Assembly: GCA_024707265.1 (NCBI GenBank)
Contig: JANQAB010000002.1
Span: 392,188-456,187, forward strand
Length of the DNA stretch: 64,000 nucleotides
Direction: 5' to 3'
DNA from: Sporocytophaga sp.
Lineage (GTDB): Bacteria > Bacteroidota > Bacteroidia > Cytophagales > Cytophagaceae
Shown: positions 9,008-18,614 of the stretch, in pieces
How the letters are laid out: each line of letters begins with the position of its first letter
Numbering within the stretch: position 1 is the first letter of the stretch
Position numbers and translations under genes: made by a program
The notes under the pieces: model-generated
The model's input: only the letters and a program-made list of their open reading frames with translations
The model's database searches: none
What the model was told of the DNA's origin: nothing

Positions 9008-9421
9008 ATGAGTAATATGAACATTTATTTAAAAGAAATAACTCGCATAAAAAACAAGTGCTTCTTTAACCAGGGGCAGCTTGACACAGTTATTGGGACG
9101 CGTCATTTCATCAATAATAACTACGATAAGCAGTTAAACCTGGACTTACTTTCACATCTCAGATTTACATCAAAATTTCACCTGATAAGACTATACAAAA
9201 GATACTACGGTCAGACACCAGGACAATATCTTATTGACCGACGATTGGAAAAGGCAAAAGAACTTTTAAAAGAGGGACAGTCTGTAACAGAGACTTGTTT
9301 TGATATTGGCTTTGAAAGCCCAAGTTCTTTTAGCACGTTATTCAAATCTAAGTTTGGACTGACACCAACAGAATTTCAAAAAAGAGCAATTTTCACAAAG
9401 TCTGACAAGGAAGAATTTTGA
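9008..9421 (+). CDS. AraC-family transcriptional regulator (DNA-binding domain only)
   Basis: The protein is about 137 residues and consists almost entirely of an AraC-type double helix-turn-helix: LDLLSHLRFTSKFHLIRLYK for the first and VTETCFDIGFESPSSFSTLF for the second, then FGLTPTEFQ. There is no room for the usual effector domain, so it belongs to the short AraC group. The ATG at 9008 (MSNMNIYLKE) was preferred; an ATG at 8975 in frame would add a cysteine-rich leader. The VOC gene begins 33 bases downstream, so regulator and VOC protein are probably one unit. Confidence 0.85.
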   Translation: MSNMNIYLKEITRIKNKCFFNQGQLDTVIGTRHFINNNYDKQLNLDLLSHLRFTSKFHLIRLYKRYYGQTPGQYLIDRRLEKAKELLKEGQSVTETCFDIGFESPSSFSTLFKSKFGLTPTEFQKRAIFTKSDKEEF

Positions 9422-9454
9422 AATTTTACAGTCTAACCCTAAAATTTTAAAAGG

Positions 9455-9850
9455 ATGAAAATAAGAGTAATCAGCATTCCTGTACAAGACCAGGAAAAAG
9501 CCCTGAAATTTTACACTGAAAAATTGGGCTTTGTGAAGAAAATTGACGTGCCATTAAGTGAAGACAGCAGGTGGCTGACGGTTGTAAGTCCTGAAGAACA
9601 AGACGGACCGGAAGTTCTCTTGGAACCATCCCCTCTTCATTTTGAACCAGCAAAGGTTTATCAAAAAGCACTATTTGATGCTGGTATACCCTACACACAA
9701 TTCAATGTTGAAGATGTCCAGAAAGAATATGAAAGGTTGATAAAACTCGGAGTTGAGTTCAGTGTAAAGCCAACTGAAATGGGAACAGTAAAAATTGCTG
9801 TTTTTAACGATACATGTGGTAACAATATACAGATAGTGCAAATGTTATAA
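9455..9850 (+). CDS. VOC-superfamily (glyoxalase-like) protein
   Basis: The 131-residue protein has the paired beta-alpha-beta-beta-beta layout of the vicinal-oxygen-chelate fold. It opens with VISIPVQDQEKALKFYTEKL, includes GPEVLLEP, and ends with VAVFNDTCGNNIQIVQ. The closing GN.IQI segment is typical of the glyoxalase / bleomycin-resistance branch. The reaction is unknown. It directly follows a short AraC regulator; such AraC-VOC pairs are common in Bacteroidota. Confidence 0.88.
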   Translation: MKIRVISIPVQDQEKALKFYTEKLGFVKKIDVPLSEDSRWLTVVSPEEQDGPEVLLEPSPLHFEPAKVYQKALFDAGIPYTQFNVEDVQKEYERLIKLGVEFSVKPTEMGTVKIAVFNDTCGNNIQIVQML

Positions 9851-9940
9851 ATACAAGAATAACTATTTTCAACACTGATTTGACATGGGAGCTGACAAAG
9901 GATTCTTACAAGTTTAGCATTAATAATAAGAGGAATCGAA

Positions 9941-10378
9941 ATGAGAAAGAGGTACAAAATCCTTGTAATAATTATTGGAGTAATTGTTTTGTTCCCTTTT
10001 TTATATTCAAGGGTACAGATAATATTACTAAAGAGGGGAATAGATGGAGGCTGGTGTTCCGGTCGATATGTAGAAGTAAATTTAAAAGACTTAAAAATTG
10101 AAAAAAGATTCCCTTTCTCTGATGGTGAGTTTTTATTTTCAAATTTGGAAGATGAATTACCTCCCATTATGATAAGACTGAACCATAATAAGGAAATTGT
10201 TTGGGCTGTGCAATTTGAAATGGAGAAGGATTGTATCAATATGAATTCGATCACTGAGTTAAAGTACGATGAAAGCTATAATAGAATAGAGTTCTTTAAT
10301 AGTAACTATGGAGAGCCGGGAGTGATCCAATTAACCTTTGATTATGAAATTGCCTCTGTGTATACGAGTTATATGTAA
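9941..10378 (+). CDS. Hypothetical membrane-anchored protein
   Basis: The 145-residue protein has one N-terminal hydrophobic helix (about residues 6-22, ILVIIIGVIVLFPFLY) after a short basic leader, then a polar beta-rich domain. It contains a GGWCSGRYVEV segment and ends near YTSYM. Topology suggests an uncleaved signal anchor with the body outside the cytoplasm. I do not recognise the family. It stands alone between the VOC and YciI genes. Confidence 0.55.
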   Translation: MRKRYKILVIIIGVIVLFPFLYSRVQIILLKRGIDGGWCSGRYVEVNLKDLKIEKRFPFSDGEFLFSNLEDELPPIMIRLNHNKEIVWAVQFEMEKDCINMNSITELKYDESYNRIEFFNSNYGEPGVIQLTFDYEIASVYTSYM

Positions 10379-10476
10379 TTGATAAGGGATGCAATTATTG
10401 CCTCATCCTTAATTGATAAAACAGGTAAGGAATTGCATTCTGCATAATAAATCCAACTATTGAAATCCCTTCACAC

Positions 10477-10770
10477 ATGTTCATCGTTTCTCTATCATAC
10501 CAAAAACCTATCACCGAAGTAGAAAAGTTCATTGATCTTCATATCCGTTTTTTAGACAAATACTATTATGAAAAGAAATTCATTTTTTCCGGAAGGAAAA
10601 ACCCAAGGACCGGAGGTGTAATATTGGTTCGTAATGTGGACAGAGAAACATTAATGGGAATGATAGAAGAAGATCCTTTTTTTCAAAATGAAATTGCGGA
10701 TTATGAAATTACAGAAGTGATACCGACAAAGTATGATGAAGGCTTCGCTTGTTTTATAGAAGAAGCGTGA
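10477..10770 (+). CDS. YciI-family protein
   Basis: The 97-residue protein fits the small ferredoxin-like YciI fold. It begins FIVSLSYQKPITEVEKFIDLHI.FLDKYY, has FSGRKNPRTGGVILV in the middle, and ends with a DPFF..EIADYEITEV block (the DPF motif of the family). YciI proteins are small cytoplasmic enzymes of mostly unknown reaction, related to dehalogenase-like muconolactone-isomerase folds. Confidence 0.85.
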   Translation: MFIVSLSYQKPITEVEKFIDLHIRFLDKYYYEKKFIFSGRKNPRTGGVILVRNVDRETLMGMIEEDPFFQNEIADYEITEVIPTKYDEGFACFIEEA

Positions 10771-10902
10771 TTTTAATTTTTGGAGTTTGGTGTAAGTTTC
10801 AGATAGCTAGTTGATTAGTGAAGTTTGTTTGGAATGAAAGTTTTTCCTTATAACTTCGTTACTATTGTGATTAAAATGTAACCGAAATTTTAAAATAAAA
10901 TC

Positions 10903-11163
10903 ATGTTAAAAAATATATCCTTATCGCTTCTTCTGTTAGCCGGAGTTTTAGCAACTTCTTCATGTTCCTCACCTGAAAAGAACAAAGCTGAAAAGATTTC
11001 TATCGAAGTATCATCATTGGCCTTAGATACAGATCCTGTCTGCAAAATGCCGGTTGAAGGCCACCTGGCTGATACATTGAATATGGAAGGTAAAGTATAT
11101 GGTTTTTGCAACACTGCTTGCAAAAACGAGTTTGCGAAAGACCCTTCTGCTTATCTGAAATAG
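10903..11163 (+). CDS. YHS-domain lipoprotein
   Basis: An 86-residue lipoprotein precursor with a hydrophobic leader ending in a lipobox (ATSSC, cysteine at about 21), a short linker, and then a YHS metal-binding domain. The YHS signature is DPVCKMPV, followed by GKVYGFCNTACKNEFAKDP. YHS domains bind heavy metals such as copper through these cysteines, so an envelope metal-binding role is likely. A terminator hairpin follows at 11191. Confidence 0.9.
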   Translation: MLKNISLSLLLLAGVLATSSCSSPEKNKAEKISIEVSSLALDTDPVCKMPVEGHLADTLNMEGKVYGFCNTACKNEFAKDPSAYLK

Positions 11164-11190
11164 TAAAGAAATATTGACTACGTTTATGAG

Positions 11191-11216
11191 AGCTCCGAAA
11201 AACGGAGCTTTTTTTT
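11191..11216 (+). terminator. Rho-independent terminator
   Basis: AGCTCCG (11191-11197), loop AAAAA, CGGAGCT (11203-11209), then eight T. It ends the YHS-lipoprotein gene. Confidence 0.88.
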
Positions 11217-11292
11217 GTAAAAAAAGGTCTGCTGACATAAGGTTGTCACTGAACTACTTTTTATTTACAGAGTTAACCATAAAAAAATAAAA

Positions 11293-11724
11293 ATGAAAAC
11301 AGATCTGATTGCGCAAGCTTCCATAGAGATCAAGGCAGATATTAGAACTGTCTGGGATGCTCTCATTAATCCGAAAGTCATTAAAGAATATTTGTTCGGT
11401 ACAGAAACTTCCTCCGACTGGAAAGTAGGTAGCAGAATCTCATTCAAGGGTGTTTGGGACGGAAAACCTTATGAAGACGGTGGAATAATCACTGCCATAG
11501 AGCCAGAAGAGAGCTTCAAATACACTTATTGGAGCTCCATGTCAGGAACACCTGATGTGGAAGAGAATTATGCCAATATCTCTTATGATCTGGAAGAGTT
11601 GGAGTCAGGAGTCCGTTTGACTATAAGTCAGGATAACATTCAGAGTGAAGAAGCAAGAGCACATTCTGAAAAGAACTGGGCTATGGTACTTCAGTCTATG
11701 AAGCAGTTATTGGAAAAAAAGTAG
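11293..11724 (+). CDS. SRPBCC/AHSA1-family protein
   Basis: The 143-residue protein has the layout of the AHSA1-type START-like fold. An opening IEIKADIRTVWDALINPKVIKEYLFG is followed by DWKVGSRISFKG and a C-terminal helix (NWAMVLQSMKQLLEKK). Family members bind hydrophobic ligands; no ligand can be named here. It is a single-gene unit between two terminated neighbours. Confidence 0.88.
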   Translation: MKTDLIAQASIEIKADIRTVWDALINPKVIKEYLFGTETSSDWKVGSRISFKGVWDGKPYEDGGIITAIEPEESFKYTYWSSMSGTPDVEENYANISYDLEELESGVRLTISQDNIQSEEARAHSEKNWAMVLQSMKQLLEKK

Positions 11725-11748
11725 AAAAGATGCGGAGGCATCGAAACA

Positions 11749-12588
11749 TTAGCCTATTGCCGGTGCCTCTGCCTCACTTCCCATCTCCCTTAATTTCCAC
11801 TTAGTAGCGGTCATCAGTTTTCGTATATCATTCCAGATATTAAACGAATATAATCCCAAAGCTAAACCTAATATCAGTCGGACGATAATGTCAGTCCTTT
11901 GTCCTTTAGTCATGTCCCAGCACATCTTGCCATCAGGGTAAAAGCCGCCATAGTTGTATAATCTGAATAATTCAAAAGCGATAAGCGAAAAAGGAAGGAT
12001 AACAAGGAATGCCTGTAGAATATGTGCAACAATCCTATAGGAGGATTTCTTTTTGAAGTCTATCGTGTCAATATCTGACCCCGTGAGAAAAACAGATTGA
12101 TTTACAATTCCAAAGTAAAGGTATCTCTTGATATGTAGATTGTCTGAATTCCGTGATCTCTCCAGTAGTTCCGAAATGACGTGATGTTGCCTTCTTGCTG
12201 AGAAGTAATACCAGGTAGCAATTACAACAAAGCCCAGCATGCCCACAAGGATGATGTCGCTGACAGAAAACTGAACGCCTATAACAGGAATTTCTATGAG
12301 CTCAAATTTGTCATATATGATATTCTGAAAAGATTCCTGCTGCGGATCTTTAGTAAGACTTTTGTTCTTTCTGAAATAACGTAGCCAGCTAAAAACCCTG
12401 TTAAATTCAGCAATAAAAATGATGATACCTGCAATGTTGAGAATAAGGAATATTTGCCGCGTTCTCTTGGATGCATCTATGTATGCGGTAATAAGGCTCT
12501 CCAGAATCTTCTCTTCAAACTTGTCAATACTTTCCCTTGGAGGCTTTCTTAAAAGAGATGAAATCTTTTTTCTGACGTTTCTGAACAT
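11749..12588 (-). CDS. Multi-pass membrane protein of unknown function
   Basis: The 279-residue protein has about four hydrophobic segments, near residues 43-60, 108-126, 187-207 and 235-253. They alternate with charged cytoplasmic-type regions such as the N-terminal KKISSLLRKPPRESIDKFEEK. No signal peptide and no motif that I recognise. It is monocistronic: the convergent SRPBCC gene ends 25 bases away and the DJ-1 gene downstream is 118 bases further on. Function unknown. Confidence 0.6.
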   Translation of the reverse strand: MFRNVRKKISSLLRKPPRESIDKFEEKILESLITAYIDASKRTRQIFLILNIAGIIIFIAEFNRVFSWLRYFRKNKSLTKDPQQESFQNIIYDKFELIEIPVIGVQFSVSDIILVGMLGFVVIATWYYFSARRQHHVISELLERSRNSDNLHIKRYLYFGIVNQSVFLTGSDIDTIDFKKKSSYRIVAHILQAFLVILPFSLIAFELFRLYNYGGFYPDGKMCWDMTKGQRTDIIVRLILGLALGLYSFNIWNDIRKLMTATKWKLREMGSEAEAPAIG

Positions 12589-12705
12589 AGCCTGGAAAAG
12601 ACAAGGGCCACCTTTAGTCTTATCAAGGTTTAAAACACACTGTTGGATAAGATGTTTAATTCATGTATAAACATCTTCGCATTTCTATATAAATGGTATT
12701 GATCA

Positions 12706-13263
12706 TTAACCTCGGTAATCCATTCTTTTCCTTATCTCTTTGGCGGCATCATCTCCTGCCCATTTTTTACAAAGATAAAGTCCAAGGTCCAAAGAGGCTG
12801 AAACAGCACCGGCAGTAATTGTATCACCATCTTCAACGATTCTTTCCTTGCTTACAGTTTTGCAATAAGAGGCAAGGGCTTCATACTCCATGAAATTTAC
12901 AGTGGCAGTTTTGTCTTTTAAGTATCCTGCAGCTCCCAGAAGAAGGCTTCCGGTACAGATGGAAATTTTATATTTTACGTTTTTTGAGGTCTTCAGCCAA
13001 TTGATAAAGTCAGTATCAAATTGAAGCTTTCTTGTGCCAAATCCACCTGGAACGATGATGGCATCATATGCGCCAAGATTATTTTTTATTTTATTAGCTT
13101 TCACTTCAAGTCCAAAATTATCTTTATTACTTTCAGAAAAAGCACAAATGTCCCATTCCAGATCAGGAATATAATTAAGTGATTTGAGTCTGCTTAGCGG
13201 GTCGTATACTCCTATAAAATCAAGCCAGGTAATGCCATTAAAAATTATGTAAGCTATTTTCAT
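12706..13263 (-). CDS. DJ-1/PfpI-family protein
   Basis: From the ATG at 13263 (MKIAYIIFNGITWLDFIG) the protein is 185 residues, the normal DJ-1/PfpI length. The nucleophile elbow is present as ISICTGSLLLGAAG with the reactive Cys, and the preceding IIVPGGFG strand is typical. Such proteins act as glyoxalases, amidases or transcription-linked sensors. The longer open frame up to 13371 would overlap gapA and lacks homology, so I reject it. It lies directly downstream of gapA on the same strand. Confidence 0.87.
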   Translation of the reverse strand: MKIAYIIFNGITWLDFIGVYDPLSRLKSLNYIPDLEWDICAFSESNKDNFGLEVKANKIKNNLGAYDAIIVPGGFGTRKLQFDTDFINWLKTSKNVKYKISICTGSLLLGAAGYLKDKTATVNFMEYEALASYCKTVSKERIVEDGDTITAGAVSASLDLGLYLCKKWAGDDAAKEIRKRMDYRG

Positions 13264-13300
13264 GTTTAGAGGTATGTGAAAAATTAATATAAAAGTAATA

Positions 13301-13328
13301 AATCTCCGGTCAATAAAAACCGGAGATT
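13301..13328 (-). terminator. Probable terminator after gapA
   Basis: A 10-bp inverted repeat, AATCTCCGGT (13301-13310) with ACCGGAGATT (13319-13328), lies 17 bases past the gapA stop. The T run on the minus strand is weak, so some read-through into the DJ-1 gene is possible. Confidence 0.55.
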
Positions 13329-13345
13329 CAGATTGAAAATATTGT

Positions 13346-15414
<2,069 letters not shown>

Positions 15415-15881
15415 AAATTCCCTTGTTTTTATTATATAAGTCAAATGTAGAAGAAAAGGATCTTGGCAGCAATGACAATTTTGTTGCATTTTCTGCCAAT
15501 TTTAAAAATATTGAAATGAGAAATTTAAGTCAAATGTGCTGATCTTTAATATTTACTAAAACTGTGAATTACGGGAGAAATAATGACAATAAAGGGCCGT
15601 CTGTCGGACAGCCTTTATTGTTGAAGCAGAAAAAGATTTGTCTAATTTAGGTGATGTAAAAAAAGAAATTAACAAAGTATCTTCATTTAAAGAAATCTCT
15701 TCTGTTGCATCTTTGCAAAGTATATATGGCAATAACAGAAGTTGAAGGCAGAGAAGGAATTTCTTTTGAAGGATTTTTTCTTTAGTTTTTGCATTTATTT
15801 CTTGGGCAAGAGTTTTTGTCAATTCTCTGCCAGTAGGAGTCTTAAAAATTGAATCTCAATTTATTTTGTTATTATTAATTG

Positions 15882-16018
15882 TACCTGATCGGGTATAAAA
15901 TTACTGAAGTTTTCTGTTTTTGTACCCGATCAGGTATAAAAATGTAAAAAATTGTTATTTTTGTACCTGATCGGGTATAAAAGTAGCTTAGTTAGACTAA
16001 ATTATACCTTTTCGGGTA
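15882..16018. promoter_or_regulatory. Four palindromic operators upstream of hipB, 41-bp spacing
   Basis: Four 14-bp inverted repeats of form TACC-N6-GGTA lie at 15882-15895 (TACCTGATCGGGTA), 15923-15936 (TACCCGATCAGGTA), 15964-15977 (TACCTGATCGGGTA) and 16005-16018 (TACCTTTTCGGGTA). Their centres are exactly 41 bp apart. This matches in kind the TATCC-N8-GGATA operators of E. coli HipB, also four upstream of hipBA. The last site ends 15 bases before the hipB ATG, so it would cover the ribosome-binding region. Autorepression by HipB is inferred. Confidence 0.85.
15956..15963 (+). promoter_or_regulatory. Candidate -7 promoter element for the hip operon
   Basis: TATTTTTG is an exact TAnnTTTG match placed directly before operator 3. 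Transcription would start inside or just after that operator, so repressor bound there would block it. A similar but weaker TGTTTTTG precedes operator 2. No good -33 TTTG is seen. Confidence 0.45.
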
Positions 16019-16033
16019 TAAAACGCAGAATAA

Positions 16034-16279
16034 ATGGATAGTCAATTTTACCATACTGGATCTTTGAGCCAGTTTATAAAGGGGAGAAGAAAAGCGTTAG
16101 GGCTTACGCAACAAGATCTGGCAGATAAAGCAGGGGTAGGATTGAGGTTTGTAAGGGAGTTGGAAGCCGATAAACCTTCCATGCAAATGGACAAGGTTAA
16201 CCAGGTACTTTTGCTATTTGGATATAAATTAGGTCCTGTACCTATGGATCGGGAAAGGTTGATCAATGAGAAGAGCTAA
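16034..16279 (+). CDS. hipB: HipB-like helix-turn-helix antitoxin / autorepressor
   Basis: The 81-residue protein consists of a Cro/C1-type helix-turn-helix: LSQFIKGRRKALGLTQQDLA, then DKAGVGLRFVRELEADKPSM, ending in a short dimerisation tail (LFGYKLGPVP). This fits the Y4mF/HipB antitoxin group. It overlaps the next gene by 14 bases and is preceded by four inverted-repeat operators, so it is probably the DNA-binding repressor of the three-gene locus. In known HipBST systems HipB binds DNA while the small HipS protein carries the neutralising activity. Confidence 0.88.
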   Translation: MDSQFYHTGSLSQFIKGRRKALGLTQQDLADKAGVGLRFVRELEADKPSMQMDKVNQVLLLFGYKLGPVPMDRERLINEKS

Positions 16280-16595
16280 AGTTTACATGCATGAAAAATG
16301 GGCAGGAACGCTCATCGAAGATGAGAGTGGTTACCACTTTCAATACAGGAAAGAATATTTGGACGATAGTAAAGCTGAGCCAATCAGTTTAACAATTCCT
16401 TTGCAGGAAGCTCCGTTCCAGGACAAGGTCTTGTTTCCATTTTTTGATGGTCTTATTCCTGAAGGCTGGTTGTTGGAAATTGCAGAGAAAAACTGGAAAC
16501 TGAATCCAAGGGACAGAATGGGGTTATTATTAACTACTTGTCATGATTGTATAGGAGCAGTAAGCATAATACCGTTTGAAGGGGAAGAGCAATGA
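16266..16595 (+). CDS. hipS: HipS-like protein (stand-alone HipA N-terminal subdomain)
   Basis: The 109-residue protein matches only the N-terminal subdomain 1 of HipA: KVYMHEKWAGTLIEDESG at the start, SLTIPLQ in the middle and LFPFFDGLIPEGWLLE, then DRMGLLLTT..DCIGAVSI at the end. In classical HipA this region is fused to the kinase; here it is a separate gene overlapping the kinase gene by 4 bases (ATGA). By analogy with E. coli O127 HipBST, the small protein is expected to be the antitoxin that holds HipT. Assignment is by domain content and gene order. Confidence 0.85.
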   Translation: MRRAKVYMHEKWAGTLIEDESGYHFQYRKEYLDDSKAEPISLTIPLQEAPFQDKVLFPFFDGLIPEGWLLEIAEKNWKLNPRDRMGLLLTTCHDCIGAVSIIPFEGEEQ

Positions 16596-17549
16596 GCATG
16601 AGAAGATGTTTATACTGTTACCAATCCTTAGAGGAGGGAGATAAATTCGAGTACCATGGTACTTGTAGTAAAAAGATATTTGGTAACGCAGAACCACCGG
16701 AACTGGAATATAGCAATGATCAGATGTTGCAGCTTGCTGAAAAAGTAGTTCGAAGTCAGGTAACAATTACAGGTGTACAGCCAAAGCTATCTTTAGGGAT
16801 AAAGAATATGACAGGAAATGATGTTGCACAAAAGCTTACGATCACTGGTGTTTGGGGAGAATATATATTAAAGCCTCCAACTATACATTACCCGCATCTG
16901 CCTGAATTGGAAGATGTAACAATGCATCTTGCAGAAATAGCCGGGATAAAAACAGTGCCGCATGCTTTGATAAGACTTGCATCTGGAGAGCTGTCATACA
17001 TAACGAAACGTATCGACAGAAAAGGAAAGCAAAAGTTTCACATGGAGGATATGTGCCAGGTTACAGAAAGGCTTACTGAAGCTAAATACCGTGGTTCATA
17101 CGAACAGATAGGAAAGGCAATTATGAAGTATTCATCTAATCCCGGATTGCATCTGATCATTTTTTTTGAGCAAGTGATTTTTTCTTTTCTTACAGGAAAC
17201 AATGATATGCATTTAAAAAACTTTTCGCTGTTTAAAGATCCAAAGTTAGGTTATAGCCTTAGTCTTGCATATGATATGGTAGCAGCTGCACTTGTTGTGG
17301 AAAATGACGATGAAGAACTGGCTCTAAATCTTAATGGCAAAAAAGAAAAAACTTAGGCGAAAAGACTTTGAGGCATCAGCAGAACTTTTTAAAATGGATA
17401 AGAAGGTTCTTGATAACATTTTCAAACGAATGAAGAAAGCTTTGCCTAAGTGGCATACGTTTATAGAAATAAGTTTTTTACCGGAGGAAATGAAGCAGGC
17501 TTATCATGAGATGTTGGATAAAAAGGCGGGGCAGATAGGAATGATGTAG
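16592..17549 (+). CDS. hipT: HipT-like serine/threonine kinase toxin, frame broken near its C-terminus
   Basis: The kinase core lacks the HipA N-terminal subdomain. It starts with a CxxC...HxxC motif (Cys6, Cys9, His22, Cys25) that may bind zinc. The Gly-rich loop reads VTITGVQPK (Thr58, Thr60). An ILKPP lysine, the catalytic GNNDMHLKNFS and the metal-binding AYDMV follow. The frame stops at 17356 but continues in another frame to 17549 (RRKDFEASAELFKMDKK). Removing one A from the A6 run after AATGGC near 17339 gives NGKKKKLRRKDF, about 318 residues in total. HipT of E. coli phosphorylates tryptophanyl-tRNA synthetase; the target here is unknown. Confidence 0.85.
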
Positions 17550-17600
17550 ATGAGCTTGATGATTAGTGAGAGATTCTCCATATACCAATAAAGATAATTA

Positions 17601-17662
17601 CCAATGGGACTCGAACCCACGACCCTCCCGACCTCAGGTCGGGATGATCTACCCAACAGAAC
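17601..17662 (-). pseudogene. tRNA-like remnant with palindromic anticodon arm
   Basis: Read on the minus strand it has a D-arm-like AGTTCTGTTGGGTAGATCA, an anticodon arm CCCGA-CCTGAGG-TCGGG, a variable GGGTC and a perfect T-arm (GTGGG-TTCGAGT-CCCAT). There are no matching acceptor strands and no U33, so it is not a working tRNA. T-arm and variable loop equal those of the tRNA-His at 22582-22656. The arm is a 17-base near-perfect palindrome. The upstream GIY-YIG frame ends inside it. Confidence 0.7.
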
Positions 17663-17957
17663 TTTTATGCTTATTGATGTATTCTTTAACCTTCACTGGA
17701 TTCTTGAAGTTCTTTAGCTTTTTCTTGGTAGCTAACGCCTCAGCCCTTGTTAGAAATGTGAAATGATACAGAAGTTTCCAAGGTCCTTTATTCCGTGTAA
17801 ATACAGAACCTCCATAGTTATGACGTTTTACTCTGGCTTCTAAATTATCTGTTTGTTCAATGTAAAGGATTCCTGAAGTCTCAGACTGTAAAACAGAATG
17901 CCATAAAAAAGATAGATAACCTTGTTCTCGAAGAAGGTGAAGTGACTGGCCATGCAC
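17649..17957 (-). pseudogene. GIY-YIG endonuclease gene, N-terminus replaced
   Basis: The reading frame encodes a small GIY-YIG nuclease domain: SETSGILYIEQTDNLEARVK, then RHNYGGSVFTRNKGPWKL and FLTRAEALATKKKLKNFKN. The second motif is YIE instead of YIG, and the first 20 residues up to the GIY strand do not match the sister copy at 22087-22233 (YYTYILESETSG). The 5' end instead overlaps, on the opposite strand, a fragment of another gene. The stop codon lies inside the tRNA-like remnant. It is probably a decayed copy of a nuclease gene associated with tRNA sequences. Confidence 0.7.
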
Positions 17958-18151
17958 ACAGGCTAAGCGGATTGATAGAAGTGCTGGAGGAAAATTTATC
18001 TGAAAGACAAATTCTGTTCAGATTAGAAAAGAATGCTGTACTTACTCACGAAGAACATGATCGTATGGTACTGGATAAGGGTATTTACCTTAAAGTATCA
18101 CAAGTAGAGTATGATCCTTTTTCAAATATGATACACTGGATAAGAGATTAG
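17906..18151 (+). pseudogene. 5'-truncated conserved small protein (VTGHAHRL...THEEHD family)
   Basis: The frame is open and reads KKIDNLVLEEGEVTGHAHRL, then VLTHEEHDRMVLDKGIYLKV and QVEYDPFSN up to a stop at 18151. I recognise this H-x-H and HEEH arrangement from small conserved bacterial proteins of unknown function. The expected N-terminal strand is missing; upstream DNA belongs to the opposite-strand GIY-YIG remnant. The formal start would be the GTG at 17942. It is most likely a gene end left after an insertion or deletion at about 17900. Confidence 0.55.
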
Positions 18152-18614
18152 GAAGAAAAATGACTTACTCTTTGTTCTTTTTTTATTTGAAGAGATGAAT
18201 CAGGGAATGGAAAAAAGGTTAGTATTGTCAGTGTTCACAGATAAATTTTAAGTTTTTCATAATTTAAAAAGTAAGTGTTTTATTGGATGATACACGGAGA
18301 ATGAGTTCAAAGTTTGACTGAAAATATTTTAAAATATTATAAAGTTTTTTTGCTCTTTTATATGGTTGCTTTATTAATGAAAAGAATTAATTGTTTTAAA
18401 AGGATTATATATTTTTAGGGGCATCCATAGAATTATATTTTTGGAATTTTTCTTTAATCTTGTGGCATTGTCTGTGAGATTATTATGGTTTAAGGAAATT
18501 TAATTTTCTTAGCAGTATAATTTTTTACTTTTTTTGTGTCAATTTATATTTTGTTTGGGAAAAATAGCTTTTAGTCGCTTATTATTGTATGTTTGACGAC
18601 ATAAAACATGTAAT
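18152..18614. other. Gene-free AT-rich spacer
   Basis: These 463 bases are strongly AT-rich with many stops in all frames. I see no tRNA, clear hairpin terminator or repeat. The stretch just before 18615 presumably holds the promoter of the T9SS-secreted protein, but no exact TTTG/TAnnTTTG pair stands out. Confidence 0.6.

Noticed and set aside
15556-15822. An 88-codon open frame on the minus strand between the GlxA regulator and the hip operators
   Set aside because: No recognisable domain, no ribosome-binding or promoter signal, odd residue mix (Leu/Ser runs); could be chance, so not listed as a gene.
17601-17662. tRNA-like sequence considered as a functional tRNA-Ser (TGA)
   Set aside because: No acceptor stem can form, position 33 is C instead of T, and the D-stem has a mismatch.
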